From Achatina immaculata (taxonomy: Eukaryota > Mollusca > Gastropoda > Stylommatophora > Achatinidae), in assembly GCA_009760885.1 (NCBI GenBank), contig CM019696.1, forward strand, positions 41,958,221-42,022,220: a stretch of 64,000 nucleotides of DNA, read 5' to 3'. Positions within the stretch are counted from its first letter, which is position 1, and every line of letters starts with the position of its first letter. Shown piece by piece: positions 23,480-34,745 of the stretch. The position numbers were made by a program, and so were the translations under genes. The notes under the pieces were generated by a model. It had not been told where the DNA came from. It saw nothing but the letters and a program-made list of their open reading frames with translations, and ran no database searches.

Positions 23480-23770
23480 CTTTTGTAAGACTTCCGAGAG
23501 TGGAATCTGCCAGGATAATCCCGCATAAGATTCCAACAATAGTCTGCCATCATGTGTGCATCCCATCTTCCTTGGTATCTGACTTCCATTGTTTTTATGT
23601 CTTGGTGAAATGTTTCATCTTGCACTTCGCTTAAGTCACCAAGGTTCTCTGGAAAGCGATCTGAGTGACTGTGCAAATAATGGATTTTAACACTCAAAAC
23701 AGCCAAGCCTGTTGAAATGAAAGAGCATATCCTCTACTAATTGTATGCAGTTGTCTGTTGCCAAGAAAGC
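23480..23770 (-). pseudogene. Transposon-associated protein fragment (FHQDI...YQGRWD motif)
   Basis: The reverse-strand frame reads MLFHFNRLGCLSVKIHYLHS before the first in-frame Met and then FPENLGDLSEVQDETFHQDI, TMEVRYQGRWDAHMMADYCW. I recognise this as the C-terminal part of a widely dispersed protein found in repetitive copies in animal genomes, but cannot name a function. It is a fragment with no upstream portion; probably a mobile-element relic. Confidence 0.5.
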
Positions 23771-25270
23771 TTTTCACAAAAAGAACAAATGAAGACCAGG
23801 CACGTGATTCGATTTCGTTCAGTAATGCTATGAAATATGCATCATTTATAAGTTATTTGATTTGAGAGCACCACAGACATTTTTCATAGCCGAATTTACC
23901 ATGGTCAATATGGCGCAGCTGAACTAGGATCCGCAAAAGGCCCCCCTCCCACAATAAATAAAAAAAGCCATACATATACATACAATAATAACAAGAGCAC
24001 TCAGAGAGTGCAGACTCCGCCAAGGGTCATGAAATCGAAGAAAAAAAAAACCCGCCCCCACATAAATAAAAGCAAGGGAAACTTTGTACGCAGTCTGTGA
24101 AATTTGTATACGCTCAGAAGAGTATCAGAAGAGTAGATACTTAGAAATACTAGACGCTGACAATGAATACGGACAAAAAGGAGTTGCTCAGATAACAATA
24201 GTACAGAGGAGACAGACACAACGAAAAGCGAGAACACATTAAAACATCCGACATGAAAGAGTAAGATAAATGACTTAGATAAATGACAGTTGTATAGACG
24301 GAATTGACACCAGTGACACGTATGTTTGCTAATCTTAGGACGCTATTGCACACGGTTTTAAAATAAGGGAGAAGACCGACTCGAACACCTGACCAATTAA
24401 AAATATTTAGAGGCATGGCCTATTGGACAACTGACTTACAATATAAGCCACGTGGGCAGTTTTAGGAAAAGACCAGGAAGACATATAACAGCAGAAAGAA
24501 AACACGAGGGAGACACGGAAGGGAAAAGCGATCGAGAAGACACGGAAGTAGTACACTAAGGTAACGACAGGTAGAACAGATGAACAATTAGACCAATAGA
24601 TATTCAGGAGATCAGTTTAGAACCAGAGTTAGTTTTATGACAGACAGAAATTGTTTCATGTTCGAAAAGTATTTATTTTAGTATTGCGTGAGGAATGTAG
24701 AAAATCGGATACATTTGAAATCTGGCGTAAAGAGATTTAGTCGAAGAATTAGTTGACCACGTGTTGCAGATCTGGATACAGTACAGAATTTGGAATTGTT
24801 CTCGTATCACATGTAGAGTATTTTGAAGTTGAGAACATTGAGAAGTACCACATTTAAAATAACTCTAGATTTTGATTTTGTGAACATTGATTATATGCTT
24901 CAAAGAATTTTATGTTCTATTGCACCTTATTCCAAGTGATGTTAATAATAAATCTGAGGCCTTATTTGTCAGAATTCAGTGAACTTTTCATCGGACTTGG
25001 TCTAGCTAATGTTGTAATGTTTGTGAAACCTAATCTAGACCACAGGAATTCGTGATGTATTGATCAAAGAGCACTTCTACTATCAGTCATTAAAATATAA
25101 TTTACAAATAAACATTGTTATAATGGTACCGTGACCAGGCCATTGTTATATTGCTGCATAATAATTCAAACAAAATATTCTTTTTAATTTCTATATTTTA
25201 CTGACCCCAAGAACCAAGATGAAACATGTTCATTTAAGTGGTGCATAAAAGCGAAAACTTTCAAAAAAGA
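23771..25270. other. Unassigned; possible LTR remains
   Basis: No coding signal. The stretch ending TGGTACCGTGACCAGG (25124-25139) resembles the junction downstream of some LTRs (primer-binding region), preceded by AATAAACATTG, so part of 24440-25123 might be an LTR. Weak evidence. Confidence 0.3.
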
Positions 25271-25284
25271 ATCAAGAGAAGACT

Positions 25285-27650
25285 TTGAACTTAGACTCCA
25301 AGACTGTAAAGCTGACTGTTTTCTTCACACAAGTTCCACGACATGATATACTGATTCCGGGTCAAAACCAATCTCCGTCATCAGAAGTTGACACAAATAT
25401 GGTAAATATCACTTTGATCATTTCAGAATCAAAATATGATGACGCTAGGATCACCGAGGTGTCACAAGCTTTGCCTGTAAATTCTCTTGATACCTCTACT
25501 GCAAATGTTGATTCAAGTTACTTTTCAATACATTCTGGGCTTGAAATATTTGCTGAAAATGAAAGTTCAATAGACCATGGTGATGGTGGTAAAATTATTC
25601 TGTCTACAAAAAGATGAAGTAAATCACAATGTAGCAAAGGATCCAGGGTTGTGGCTTGATTTCTTTGCTGATGATGTGAATTACTGGATTGTTTGCGGAC
25701 CCAGTAACTGTCAACACCACAATGGGCCACTTGACAAGTCATACTGGCATTTCAGTAGTGGTAAACCAGTGAGAATTGTTCGCAGAAACTTCCTGTTGGG
25801 ACAAAACCCAATGTGAGAAAAACAAGAGAGAGTGGCTAATGTATTCATCATCAACAGGATCAGTTTATTATTTTGTTTGTAAACTGTTTGCTCCTAAAAA
25901 TTTCTTGAATTTTGTTTATAAGAGAAGGATTCAGTGAATGGCGAAATACTATTGTAATTGATAATCATGAAAAAATCACTACTCACTGAGACTCTGTGCT
26001 AACATACTTAACTCACAGACGAGGTGCAGGGTTGGGGCAACAGTTGGAGAAACAAATTCAGGAAGAGTGTGAATACTTGGAACATGTCTTGAGGCGTGTC
26101 CTAGCTGTTATTCCTACGTTAGCTAAACGTGGCTTGGCTTTTCGAGGAACAGAAAAATAGTTTAGATCATTGAAAAATGGGAATTTCTTAGGGTTGCTTG
26201 AGTTAGTTTTATCAATTTTTAGCAGGCCACATTTCGAAATATGGAAATTCTGGCAAAGGAAATCCTTCTTACCTGTCCAAAACCACCTGTGAGGAACTCA
26301 TTCAACTAATGGAACAAAACTACCTGTGAGGAACTCATTCAACTAATGGAACAAAACCACCTGTGAGGAGCTAATTCAACTAATGGCACACAACCACCTG
26401 TGAGGAACTCATTCAACTAATGGCACACAACCACCTGTGAGGAACTCATTCAACTAATGGCACACAACCACCTGTGAGGAACTCATTCAACTAATGGCAC
26501 ACAACCACCTGTGAGGAACTCATTCAACTAATGGCACAAAATCACTTGTGAGGAACTCATTCAACTAATGGCACAAAACCACCTGTGAGGAACTCATTCA
26601 ACTAATGGCACAAAATCACCTGTGAGGAACTCATTCAACTAATGGCACAAAACCACCTGTGAGGAACTCATTCAACTAATGGCACAAAACCACCTGTGAG
26701 GAACTCATTCAACTAATGGCACAAAACCACCTGTGAGGAACTCATTCAACTAATGGCATAAAACCACCTGTGAGGAACTCATTCAACTAATGGCACAAAA
26801 CCACCTGTAAGGAACTCATTCAACTAATGGCACAAAAGGTCCATGCGCTCAATGTTGACGAAGTAAAATATTCTGGTTATTTTAGTTTGTCGGTTGATTC
26901 AGTTGATCAGTTAAGTGTTTAACTTAGGTACTTAAAAGATGGACAGCCTATTGGAAGCTTTTTTAACTTTTCTGGAAATGAAAAACCTTACCGGTGAGGA
27001 AATGGCAAATCAGGTGTTGTAGTACTTACGTGAAGCTTGTAGGCTAAACTTTTCAAAATGTAGGGGGTCAGTCTTACGACAACGCTGCTAACATGTCCGG
27101 GCGTTATAAGAGGATGAAGCAAAAAATTTTAGAAACAAACAAGTTTGCTATATATGTGCCCTGTGCAGCTCATTCACTAAGTCTGGTAGGCCGATGTGCT
27201 GGTGACTGCTATCACGAGGCAGTTAATTTCTTCTCCACAATGCAGTTACTCTATACCTTTTTTCAGCCTCAAGCAGCCGTGGAAAATTCTTAAAGGTTGT
27301 ATTGGAAATGAAAGCGTCTTAAAATCCCTCTCTGATACCAGATGGGAGGCACATGCTATGGCAACAGCAGCAATTTTGAAATCTTTCCTTAAAATTTTAG
27401 AAGCATTAGAATATGAATTAGCCGAAGACCAGTCACAAAAGTGAGACGCTAGAAGAAAAGCAAATAATACTGCAGATAATATCCAAGAGCTAGAATTCGT
27501 TTTTATGTTGAATTTTTGGAATGAGACTGCAGAATTTTCACAGAGTAAGCCAAATTCTACAAAATGAGGATGTGAACATAAAAACATATGCAGATCTGTA
27601 TGTATCATTAGCTGACCAACTGCACTTCACGAGATGAATTTGAAAGTGTG
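25285..27650 (+). pseudogene. ZMYM1-like hAT transposase, 5' part, broken
   Basis: Plus-strand relics of a hAT-superfamily transposase of the zinc-finger MYM-type 1-like (DUF4371-type) group. In order: a TTF-type zinc finger block (DPGLWLDFFADDVNYWIVCG... and HHNGPLDKSYWHFSSG, 25640-25750), GQSYDNAANMSGRYKRMKQK (27075-27130, catalytic region), YVPCAAHSLSLVG (27155) and SDTRWEAHA (27330). Stops, frameshifts and a 37-bp minisatellite expansion interrupt it. It resumes at 31660 after a LINE insertion. Confidence 0.8.
26277..26838. repeat. 37-bp minisatellite, about 15 copies, grown inside transposase codons
   Basis: The unit CACAAAACCACCTGTGAGGA+actcattcaactaatgg derives from transposase sequence TCEELIQLMAQ. 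The period is not a multiple of three, so each added unit shifts the frame; the expansion is post-inactivation or itself inactivating. Confidence 0.95.
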
Positions 27651-27871
27651 CAGGAAACTCTCTACTATAGAGAGCGGAACAACAACACAACTCCTTCAGA
27701 TCATCAGAGGAACTAACCCCCCTTCCCCTCAGACAAGTGTTTCGGCCATATTAAACTCCTGACACTCTAAGGGGGTGGGCCCCTCTGGATCATGACTCCC
27801 AGAGGTCTTGTGAGTTGTTGCTTTTTATCCCGAGAATGAACCCATGATCTTCCTGTTGGCACTGCACTTTG
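27650..27871. repeat. 220-bp direct repeat, left copy
   Basis: Begins CAGGAAACTCTCTACT and ends GGCACTGCACTT; about 90% identical to 31438-31659. Contains the short palindrome CTCTCTACTATAGAGAG and AGTGTTTCGGCCATATTAAA. It borders the RLE-type LINE at its 3' side. Confidence 0.9.
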
Positions 27872-27929
27872 AAGTGCGTCTTTAGCGATTTAGCTGTAGA
27901 GGACTGGTACTGGTTGTGACAAACGAAAT

Positions 27930-30900
27930 TATTTAATGTGTGTTTCGCATGCTCGACAGCCAGCATGAGGCCTTTTCCGCTGTTTCTGAAAGGCTTTTCA
28001 ATGCCCCTGCTCTTGCTTGGCCCTTTATTCCCAATTGCTTACATAGGTCGTATGCTGATGTTGCTACGAATCCTCTCGCTCCCACTTCTACAGCTATCAC
28101 TTTTGCCTTGACTCCTGCCCCCTGTCTCATTTGCTTGACCAGATCATTGTACTTCTCACATTTGAATAAATGCTGCTCCTTTGTCCTTGTTTCGTACGGA
28201 ACCATAAGCTCGATCATTATTAATTCCTGTTTTCCTATGGAGTACACTGCAATGCCCGATTGCATCCCTGTGTTCTTGATGGCAGTTGGGTATTTCTTCC
28301 TGGTAGGTCCGATACCACATCCCAGTCATTTCCATCATCTAGCAGTGATGGTAAGAGAATGTCCCTGATTTCAATATTCGATGTCGTACCAGCGCCTATG
28401 AAGTATTTAGGTGGGACCTCAACTATTTTCCTGTTATTTGCTTTATCTTTTGCCCTGTCTACAATGGCTACTAGTTCCTACAGCACTCTGTTGTGCCGCC
28501 AGTTGTAGCTTCCTTGACCTAATGATAATCTGCATGCTGACAGCGCGTGTTCTAATGTTTGCCTTTCATTGCAGAGAGGGCACTTTGTGTCGTCTTATAC
28601 ACCCCATTTGTATAGGTTAGAGCCTGTAGGCAGAAGGTCATAAGTAATTCTGATGATAAAGCTGAGTCTCAAGGGTGCTATTTTCCAGATATCATTCCAT
28701 GTTAGTGATCTCTGCAAGACTTCCATGTTGTCCATTGACCTTGCTGTGGCTGTTGGACTGCCTTTGGACCCGCTTATCATCCTCTGTATTTCTTACTTCG
28801 CTGATGATCATATCCCTTCTTTCCTTACAGGAGGCCTTTGACCACCATTTGATTTTACCATGACCAAATTCCCTTCTGTTGGTCTGGGTGTATCCCATTA
28901 CTTCTTTCAGCTCCTGTGTTTCCCTGGCTGTGGTCACTTCCTCGCTTACTTTCCATTTTCGTCCAGTTTTAAGTGTTGGTTGCACTTCTCGTACCGCCGG
29001 ATCTGTAGATTCTTGTAGCATCATTGCAAGGCTTGTCTTTCCTACCTTGTATTCTTCGACCACAGGTTTGAATGGCAGCTGCAGTTTGCGCTTCTTGCAG
29101 TACAGCGCTACATCAGTTAATCCTGGTGGTATGCCCAGCCACTTTCTTATGGATTTTAATATCTTTCTTTCGACTGCCTCTACTGTGCTGGTACTTACTT
29201 CGTAAATGAGTAGTGGCCACATCAATTTTGTAATCAGCATGACCTGGAGACACTATATTTTGAAATTCCCCAGTATCCTGCTTTTGTCTATGATGCACAG
29301 TCCATTCTGTGCCATTTCTATGACCTGCTTCACCGCGTTTGAGTCTTTCATGGAAGCATCATATACTCTGCCAAGGCTCTTCACTGGCTCTTCCCCTACA
29401 ATTGGGATTATTTGAATTTGCCACTGTCTACGATCTTTCTATCACTTTCCCCTTTATGGATGACAGGCTTCTTGACTTCTTTGGCTTGAAGCTCGTGCAG
29501 TACCATATGTTAAGGCTATCCAAACGCTCTAATATCTTTCGTGCCTGTGCTTCACTGGTTGTTATTACTGTTGTATCATCCATGAATGGTTTTAGGGGTG
29601 GCATCTGACATCCATTCCTGAACCTTCGGCCTTCTGCTGCTCATTCTGCTGCTTTCGGGATTACCTGCAAGACTAGTACGAACAGTATGAAGGGATATTG
29701 TACAGCCCATTGCAATTCCTACCTGGAGCTCAATCCATTTTGTAATATATCCTGATGTTCCAAATCTCATGAGGAACACTGTGAAGTACATTTTCAGCAT
29801 CTTCGTGATTTCTTCTGGCACATGATACATGTCTAGTGCTAGCCATATCATCTGGTGTGGTACTGAGCCAAACGCATTGGCTAAGTCAAGCCATATTACC
29901 TGTAGGTCTTCTTTCCTTATCGTGCCTGTTGAATAGCTTCCCAAATCATTGAAGCATGCTCGAGATATCCTGAGGAATCTGGAATTCCTCCCTTCTGCAC
30001 AAACGTACCAATGTAACTATTATCTAAGAGGTATTTTGTCAGTCACCTTGTCATCACGGAGAAGAATATCTTTCCTTCCACATTCAGAAGTGAGATCGGT
30101 CTGAACTGGTTGATTTTAATGGAATTCTACTCATTTGGGATGTATACTCTGTTAGCCTTTTTCCATTCTTTACTTATGAGTCCCTTGGTCCATGCTGTTC
30201 GTAGGAGTTTATGGAGCTTCTTTAGTACTTTGGGGCATCTTTTGTATAGTATGTAAGGGACGCCATTTGGTCCTGATGCTGACTTGCCTTTAGCTTTTTC
30301 TACGATGCTCCCTACTTCTTATAAGGTTGGTGGGCTGCATTTGACTTTTATTCCTGGTACACAGGCCCACACTAGACTTCATATATTCGAGAGGTGTATG
30401 CTGATTTTATCAGAGTATGTCTTGCTCAGATATTCCTCGAGCACCTCCTTACCTGCTTTCAGCGTACCTGATTTTGTCTGTTCAAATAACTGTTCGGCAA
30501 TTCTGAAGGGATCTTTGTAGGAATGTTATCTTTCGTATCTGGTTTCCCTCTTCCTTTTACATAGTCTTTCAGGTCTGCAAAGGGCATTGTACTGGGATTT
30601 TAGATGCTGCCAAACCTATCTTACTCCTTCCTTTTCTGATTCATGTGCCTTCTTGAACATTTTCAGGTCGTTGTTCTTCTGCTGTCTTATTGCTTCTATT
30701 TTCTTCTGTCTTCTGGACTTTCTTGGTGTTACTTTTTTTCTCTTTTTGCCTGTTTGGTTCAAAACTCTTTGTGGCAGTGAAGATATATTAAGTTACCACA
30801 TGCTTCCAGTTTTTGCTCAAGGTTTTTCTCTCTCAGCTGTTTGTCCAGTTCTTTTCATAATCCTGTGTCCAGGTTTTCCCATATGCTTTTGGCACTTGGT

Positions 30901-31430
30901 GGTGGGAAATTAATTTTGTCTCTGGTCTCGTCGGAGGGCTGCATTGCCTCCCCGCTGCCTGCCTCATCCTGAATATTCTCTGTACTGTGGTTTATATCCT
31001 GACAGATCTTCTAATGTTTTATCTGAGACTGGCGTCACAATGCACTGTTGAGTATTGGGCAGCAAGGAACCACCACATCCCTTCTTCGTTCTGTGTATCT
31101 TCATGCCACGTTGAGTGTTAAATTTCCTGCCACAGATGCATGGATACTCCATCCGCTGTTCCGAACTCGAATTAATTTGGGCGGGCATGGTCTTTTCCGC
31201 ATATAATGTGGATCCATTATTCTCTCCCTCCCCCCCCCCCCTTTTTGGTGAATCTTGGGAGATTTCTTCTTTTTGGAGTTTGTAGCGATAGTATGACGGC
31301 TGACAGGGTTACTGGCCCGGACAGACCAGTTCAGGGATGCTTTCCCAGTGAGGATTCTGGTCTTTCCCAGTGTCCATCGGTCTTTCCCGACTGTCCATCG
31401 GCCTTTCCCGATTGTCAATGGCATCACCAT
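27930..31430 (-). mobile_element. RLE-type non-LTR retrotransposon (R2/NeSL-like), near full length, degraded
   Basis: Reverse-strand order matches elements with a C-terminal restriction-like endonuclease. An N-terminal C2H2 finger CICGRKFNTQRGMKIHRTKK lies at 31140-31075. RT blocks include VIWLDLANAFGSVPHQMIW (29890-29830) and AMGCTIS (29700). A C-terminal CPLCNERQTLEHALSAC knuckle (C-x2-C-x7-H-x4-C) lies near 28590-28540. The endonuclease segment YSIGKQELIMIELMVPYE is near 28240-28180. The usual catalytic PD before VYSIGK is replaced by SGIA. About 3.5 kb, with several frameshifts. Clade (R2, NeSL or relative) is not settled. Confidence 0.8.
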
Positions 31431-31437
31431 GCTCTGT

Positions 31438-31659
31438 ATGCAGGAAACTCTCTACTGTAGAGAGCGGAACAACAACACAACTCCTTCAGATCATCAGAGG
31501 AAGTAAACCCCCCAATCCCCTCAGACAAGTGTTTCGGCCATATTAAACTGTTGACACTCTAAGGAGGCTGAGCCCCTCTGGGTCATGACTCCCAGAGGTC
31601 TTGTCAGTTGTTGTTTTTTTTACCCCGAGAATGAATCCATGATCTTCCAGTTGACACTG
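31438..31659. repeat. 220-bp direct repeat, right copy
   Basis: Second copy of the 27650-27871 sequence, in the same orientation, at the 5' side of the RLE-type LINE. The hAT host frame resumes directly after it (GGAAAGATATGAAGC). Confidence 0.9.
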
Positions 31660-32500
31660 CACTTGGAAAGATATGAAGCAGCTACAAAAGAAATGCTACC
31701 ATATGTTGATTATAAGGCACCTACAAGTCGCAAACGTATCAGAAAGAAGGTACCCACTGACGGAGATGCACCAGAACTTATCTGAATGCCAGCGATAAAT
31801 TTCGTATCACCACCTTTTACACAATTGTTGACAAACATGAAACTGAGATGAAAAGAAGAGGAGAGATATACAAAGAAATAGCAGAGAGATTTTCTTTTCT
31901 AACTAATGTGCCACATATTGTCACTTCATCATTTACTAACAGTGAGAGGTATTCTCGGTGATGTCAAAAGCTGACTGATGCTTACCCAGAGGACTTCAAC
32001 AATAATTTTTCAGCTGAGCTTTAGCAAAAAAATTAAAAAAAAAAAGATTCAATCATGCTGAACTTCATAAAATAATGGTAATATTGAGTGTGCCTTTCCA
32101 AACGTAGACACTGGCTTTCGTATATTTTGAACATTAATGGTCACAAATTTCTCAGCTGAACGTTCATTTTCTCAGTTGAAGTATATTAAAAATCTCACCA
32201 GAAGAACCATGCAACAAGGCAGGCAGAATACCTTATCTGTATTAAGTATAGAAGCAGATGTGTTACATAAAATTAGTTTTGAGGATCTGATCAAAGACTT
32301 TGCAATTAAAAATGTAAGAGATAACTTTTCCATTATAAATAAAGTGGAAATATAAAAAAAAAAAAACATTATTTTCCATCTTACTGTCACTTTTGTTTAA
32401 TTTCGATAAATAAAATTTTATTTTATGGTTTATTGTTGTCTATATTTTGAATTACATATATGGGGGGGGGGGGGCACCAAAATCTTGTTAGTGCTTAGGG
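31660..32500 (+). pseudogene. ZMYM1-like hAT transposase, 3' part
   Basis: Continuation of the 25285 element: ERYEAATKEMLPYVDYKAPT, a degenerate middle, then the hAT dimerisation domain NFSAERSFSQLKYIKN and RRTMQQGR with LSVLSIEADVL (32140-32260). The frame ends at 32355. A G-rich stretch (32462-32474) followed by GCACCAAAATCTTG and GGGCCTTAATCCGGCC probably marks the 3' terminus of the transposon. Confidence 0.8.
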
Positions 32501-32630
32501 CCTCTAAGGGCCTTAATCCGGCCATGTTCGAACCCCACATAATCCCAGCTTGAATTTAGTACGGTGTCATTTAGAATCTCTCGTGCTTCCAGTTCAAGCC
32601 CGACTTGCTCCCACCTTGAACAAGAAACAT

Positions 32631-32919
32631 TTTGTAAACCTCATTCATTCATTCCTTTGCATGTCCCTTGCGGAACTTTGCTTCCCAAACAGCACTCCTG
32701 TAGGCCTCTCGGTTGTGAGCAAGATGGCCTGCTGCTGCTGCATCCATTTCCAGATCGTCAACGATGTCTTGCAGCCATCTTCGTTTCGGTCTTCCTCTTT
32801 TCCTTTTTCCCATTATGTATCCTTCCAATACGGTCTTCTCTAAATTATCATGACGTTTAATGTGTCCAAAATATTTGTAGGTTTACAAATAATAAAAAAA
32901 TATTTGTAAACCTACAAAT
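32631..32919 (-). mobile_element. RTE-2 3' fragment with TSD and snap-back hairpin
   Basis: TTTGTAAACCT duplications at 32631-32641 and 32903-32913 border a reverse-strand RTE-2 3' end with CATT-repeat tail. At its 5' end, arms 32873-32891 and 32901-32919 form a perfect 19-bp inverted repeat around a 9-nt A-rich loop; the hairpin contains the TSD sequence in both orientations. Confidence 0.9.
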
Positions 32920-33059
32920 CAATAAATATCAAAACATGTGTTAAATATACTATTATATTATTATACAAATCTGCCTCATGTTCTCTAACTCTATGTTGTA
33001 AATATAAAATATCATACATTACGTGTTTAAAAATCTTGACGTCTCATATTAGTGTAACA

Positions 33060-33425
33060 TACATACAAGTGAACTAGCAGAAGTCAAAAGTTTCGCCGAC
33101 AGCTTGCACAGATTTGTCTGCTTCACATCTAAAAAAGCTGGACAACACAAATAAACCTGAAGCGAGATATATTGTTCAGCACCGACCTCTGCTGACCTGT
33201 TTTGTAAGTCTACAGATAAGAAGGACACGACTTTCCTTTGCTACTCGTCACAAGCAGAGCGTGTGCCAGAATATTAAATTACAAACTCATTTCCTGAACA
33301 CTCCAAAAATGCCAGGACAAGGAGAAAACGACAGCTGTACTAATAGGCTCGTTATTCATACTCAGATTCTTTGATAAGAAAATCTTCCCAAGAGCAAGTT
33401 CGATGTGCTGAGAAGTTTAGGTAAG
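33060..33425 (+). other. Possible untranslated exon
   Basis: Sequence less repeat-like than its surroundings ends at a consensus donor (GTTTAG before GTAAGTTC at 33420). Open frames are short (MPGQGENDSC then stop). It could be a distant 5' UTR exon of ureG or of another gene; no acceptor partner could be proven. Confidence 0.25.
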
Positions 33426-33519
33426 TTCAAGACTATACAATAGGACTTTGCTTCAGCTAATTTTTTATTTAAAGTAATAAATGTTATCGAGAGTATTTCG
33501 TTAATTCTGAACATGTCTA

Positions 33520-33845
33520 TGTACTTGTAAATGATTATACTAGTTCTAATGTTTGCGTATTTGTATGTGATTATAATAGTTCTGTTTGTGTGTGTGATTT
33601 TACTATTTATACTGTTTGTGTGTGTGATTATACTAGTTCTAATGTTTGTACAAGTGATTTTAATAATTCTGATGTTTGTTTATTGTAAATGATTATACTA
33701 GTTCTGATATATATGTATTTGTAAAAATTATAATAGTACTGATGCTTATGTATTTGCAAGAGATTTTAATAATTCTGTGTTGTGTATTTGTACGTGATTA
33801 TATTAGTTCTGAAATCTGTACATTTGTAAATGATTAAAGTAGTTA
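33520..33845. repeat. Degenerate about 40-bp minisatellite
   Basis: Repeated gtttgtgtatttgtaaatga / ttatactagttctgat motifs, about 8 copies with much drift. Confidence 0.8.
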
Positions 33846-33849
33846 ATAA

Positions 33850-34660
33850 GATATGCAAAATAAAATAAACAAGCTAACTCAGAATGCAAACAACATAGGA
33901 CTAAAGATCAACTTAGGAAAGACAAAGTTAATTAAGCAAAATGTGAACAACAGAAATGTACTCAGAGTAGATAGCAAGTTAGGGAGGAAGTCAATGAATT
34001 TGTATACCTTGGCAGTAGAGTAGTAGAAAATGGAGACAGCACAGAGGACATCAACAGCAGACTTACTAGAGCAAACCTGGCTTTTGCAGTGCTGCAGACT
34101 ATATGGAAATCTAAAAATTTTAAACTGAGCATAAATACGAAAATCAGGATATTTAAGAGTAATGTTCTAAGTGTACTACTCTGTGGAAGTGAATGGTGGA
34201 AAATCACCAAAACTATAGAAAACAAGTTCAATTCTTTCCAGACTAAATGTTTACGAAGAATTAGAAAAATATTTTGGCTAAACACCGTAAGAAATAACAT
34301 CTTGTTGGCAGAAATACAGATGAAGCCACTGACAGCAATTATAGAGGAAAGACGGTGGCGATGGTTGGGACATGTGCTCCAAAATGACTGACAAAGAACA
34401 TGTGCTCCAAAATGACTGACAATTCACTACCAAAAATAGCACTTAGATAGACACCACAGGGGAATAGAAGTAAGGGTAGACCAAAAGAGACATGGAGAAG
34501 AACAACAGAAAGGATGTTGAGCAATAGAGGGCTCACCTGGGCAAAAGCAGAAAAAAAGGCAAAGGACAGGCATTTGTGGAAAACCCTTGCGGAAGCCCCA
34601 TTAAGGTTCAGAAAGAGTATAAGAAATACAACAATTAAACCATACTTTAAAGTAATTTAG
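33850..34660 (+). mobile_element. LINE-4 remnant, RT thumb to 3' end
   Basis: Plus-strand copy matching 8900-8104: NKLTQNANNIGLK start, FKSNVLSVLLCGSEWW (34150-34200), RRWRWLGHVLQND (34345) and the GNRSKGRP-equivalent, ending GSPIKVQKEYK. Contains a small tandem duplication of CATGTGCTCCAAAATGACTG at 34370-34423. Several frameshifts. Confidence 0.8.
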
Positions 34661-34667
34661 ACTTTGG

Positions 34668-34669
<2 letters not shown>

Positions 34670-34740
<71 letters not shown>
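34670..34740. repeat. (TA)n microsatellite
   Basis: About 35 TA units directly left of the Tc1-like element, which inserts at TA. Confidence 0.98.

Positions 34741-34745
<5 letters not shown>

Noticed and set aside
27650..31659. LTR retrotransposon
   Set aside because: Direct repeats flank it, but the internal genes are RLE-type non-LTR (C-terminal nuclease and CCHC), with no gag, protease or integrase.
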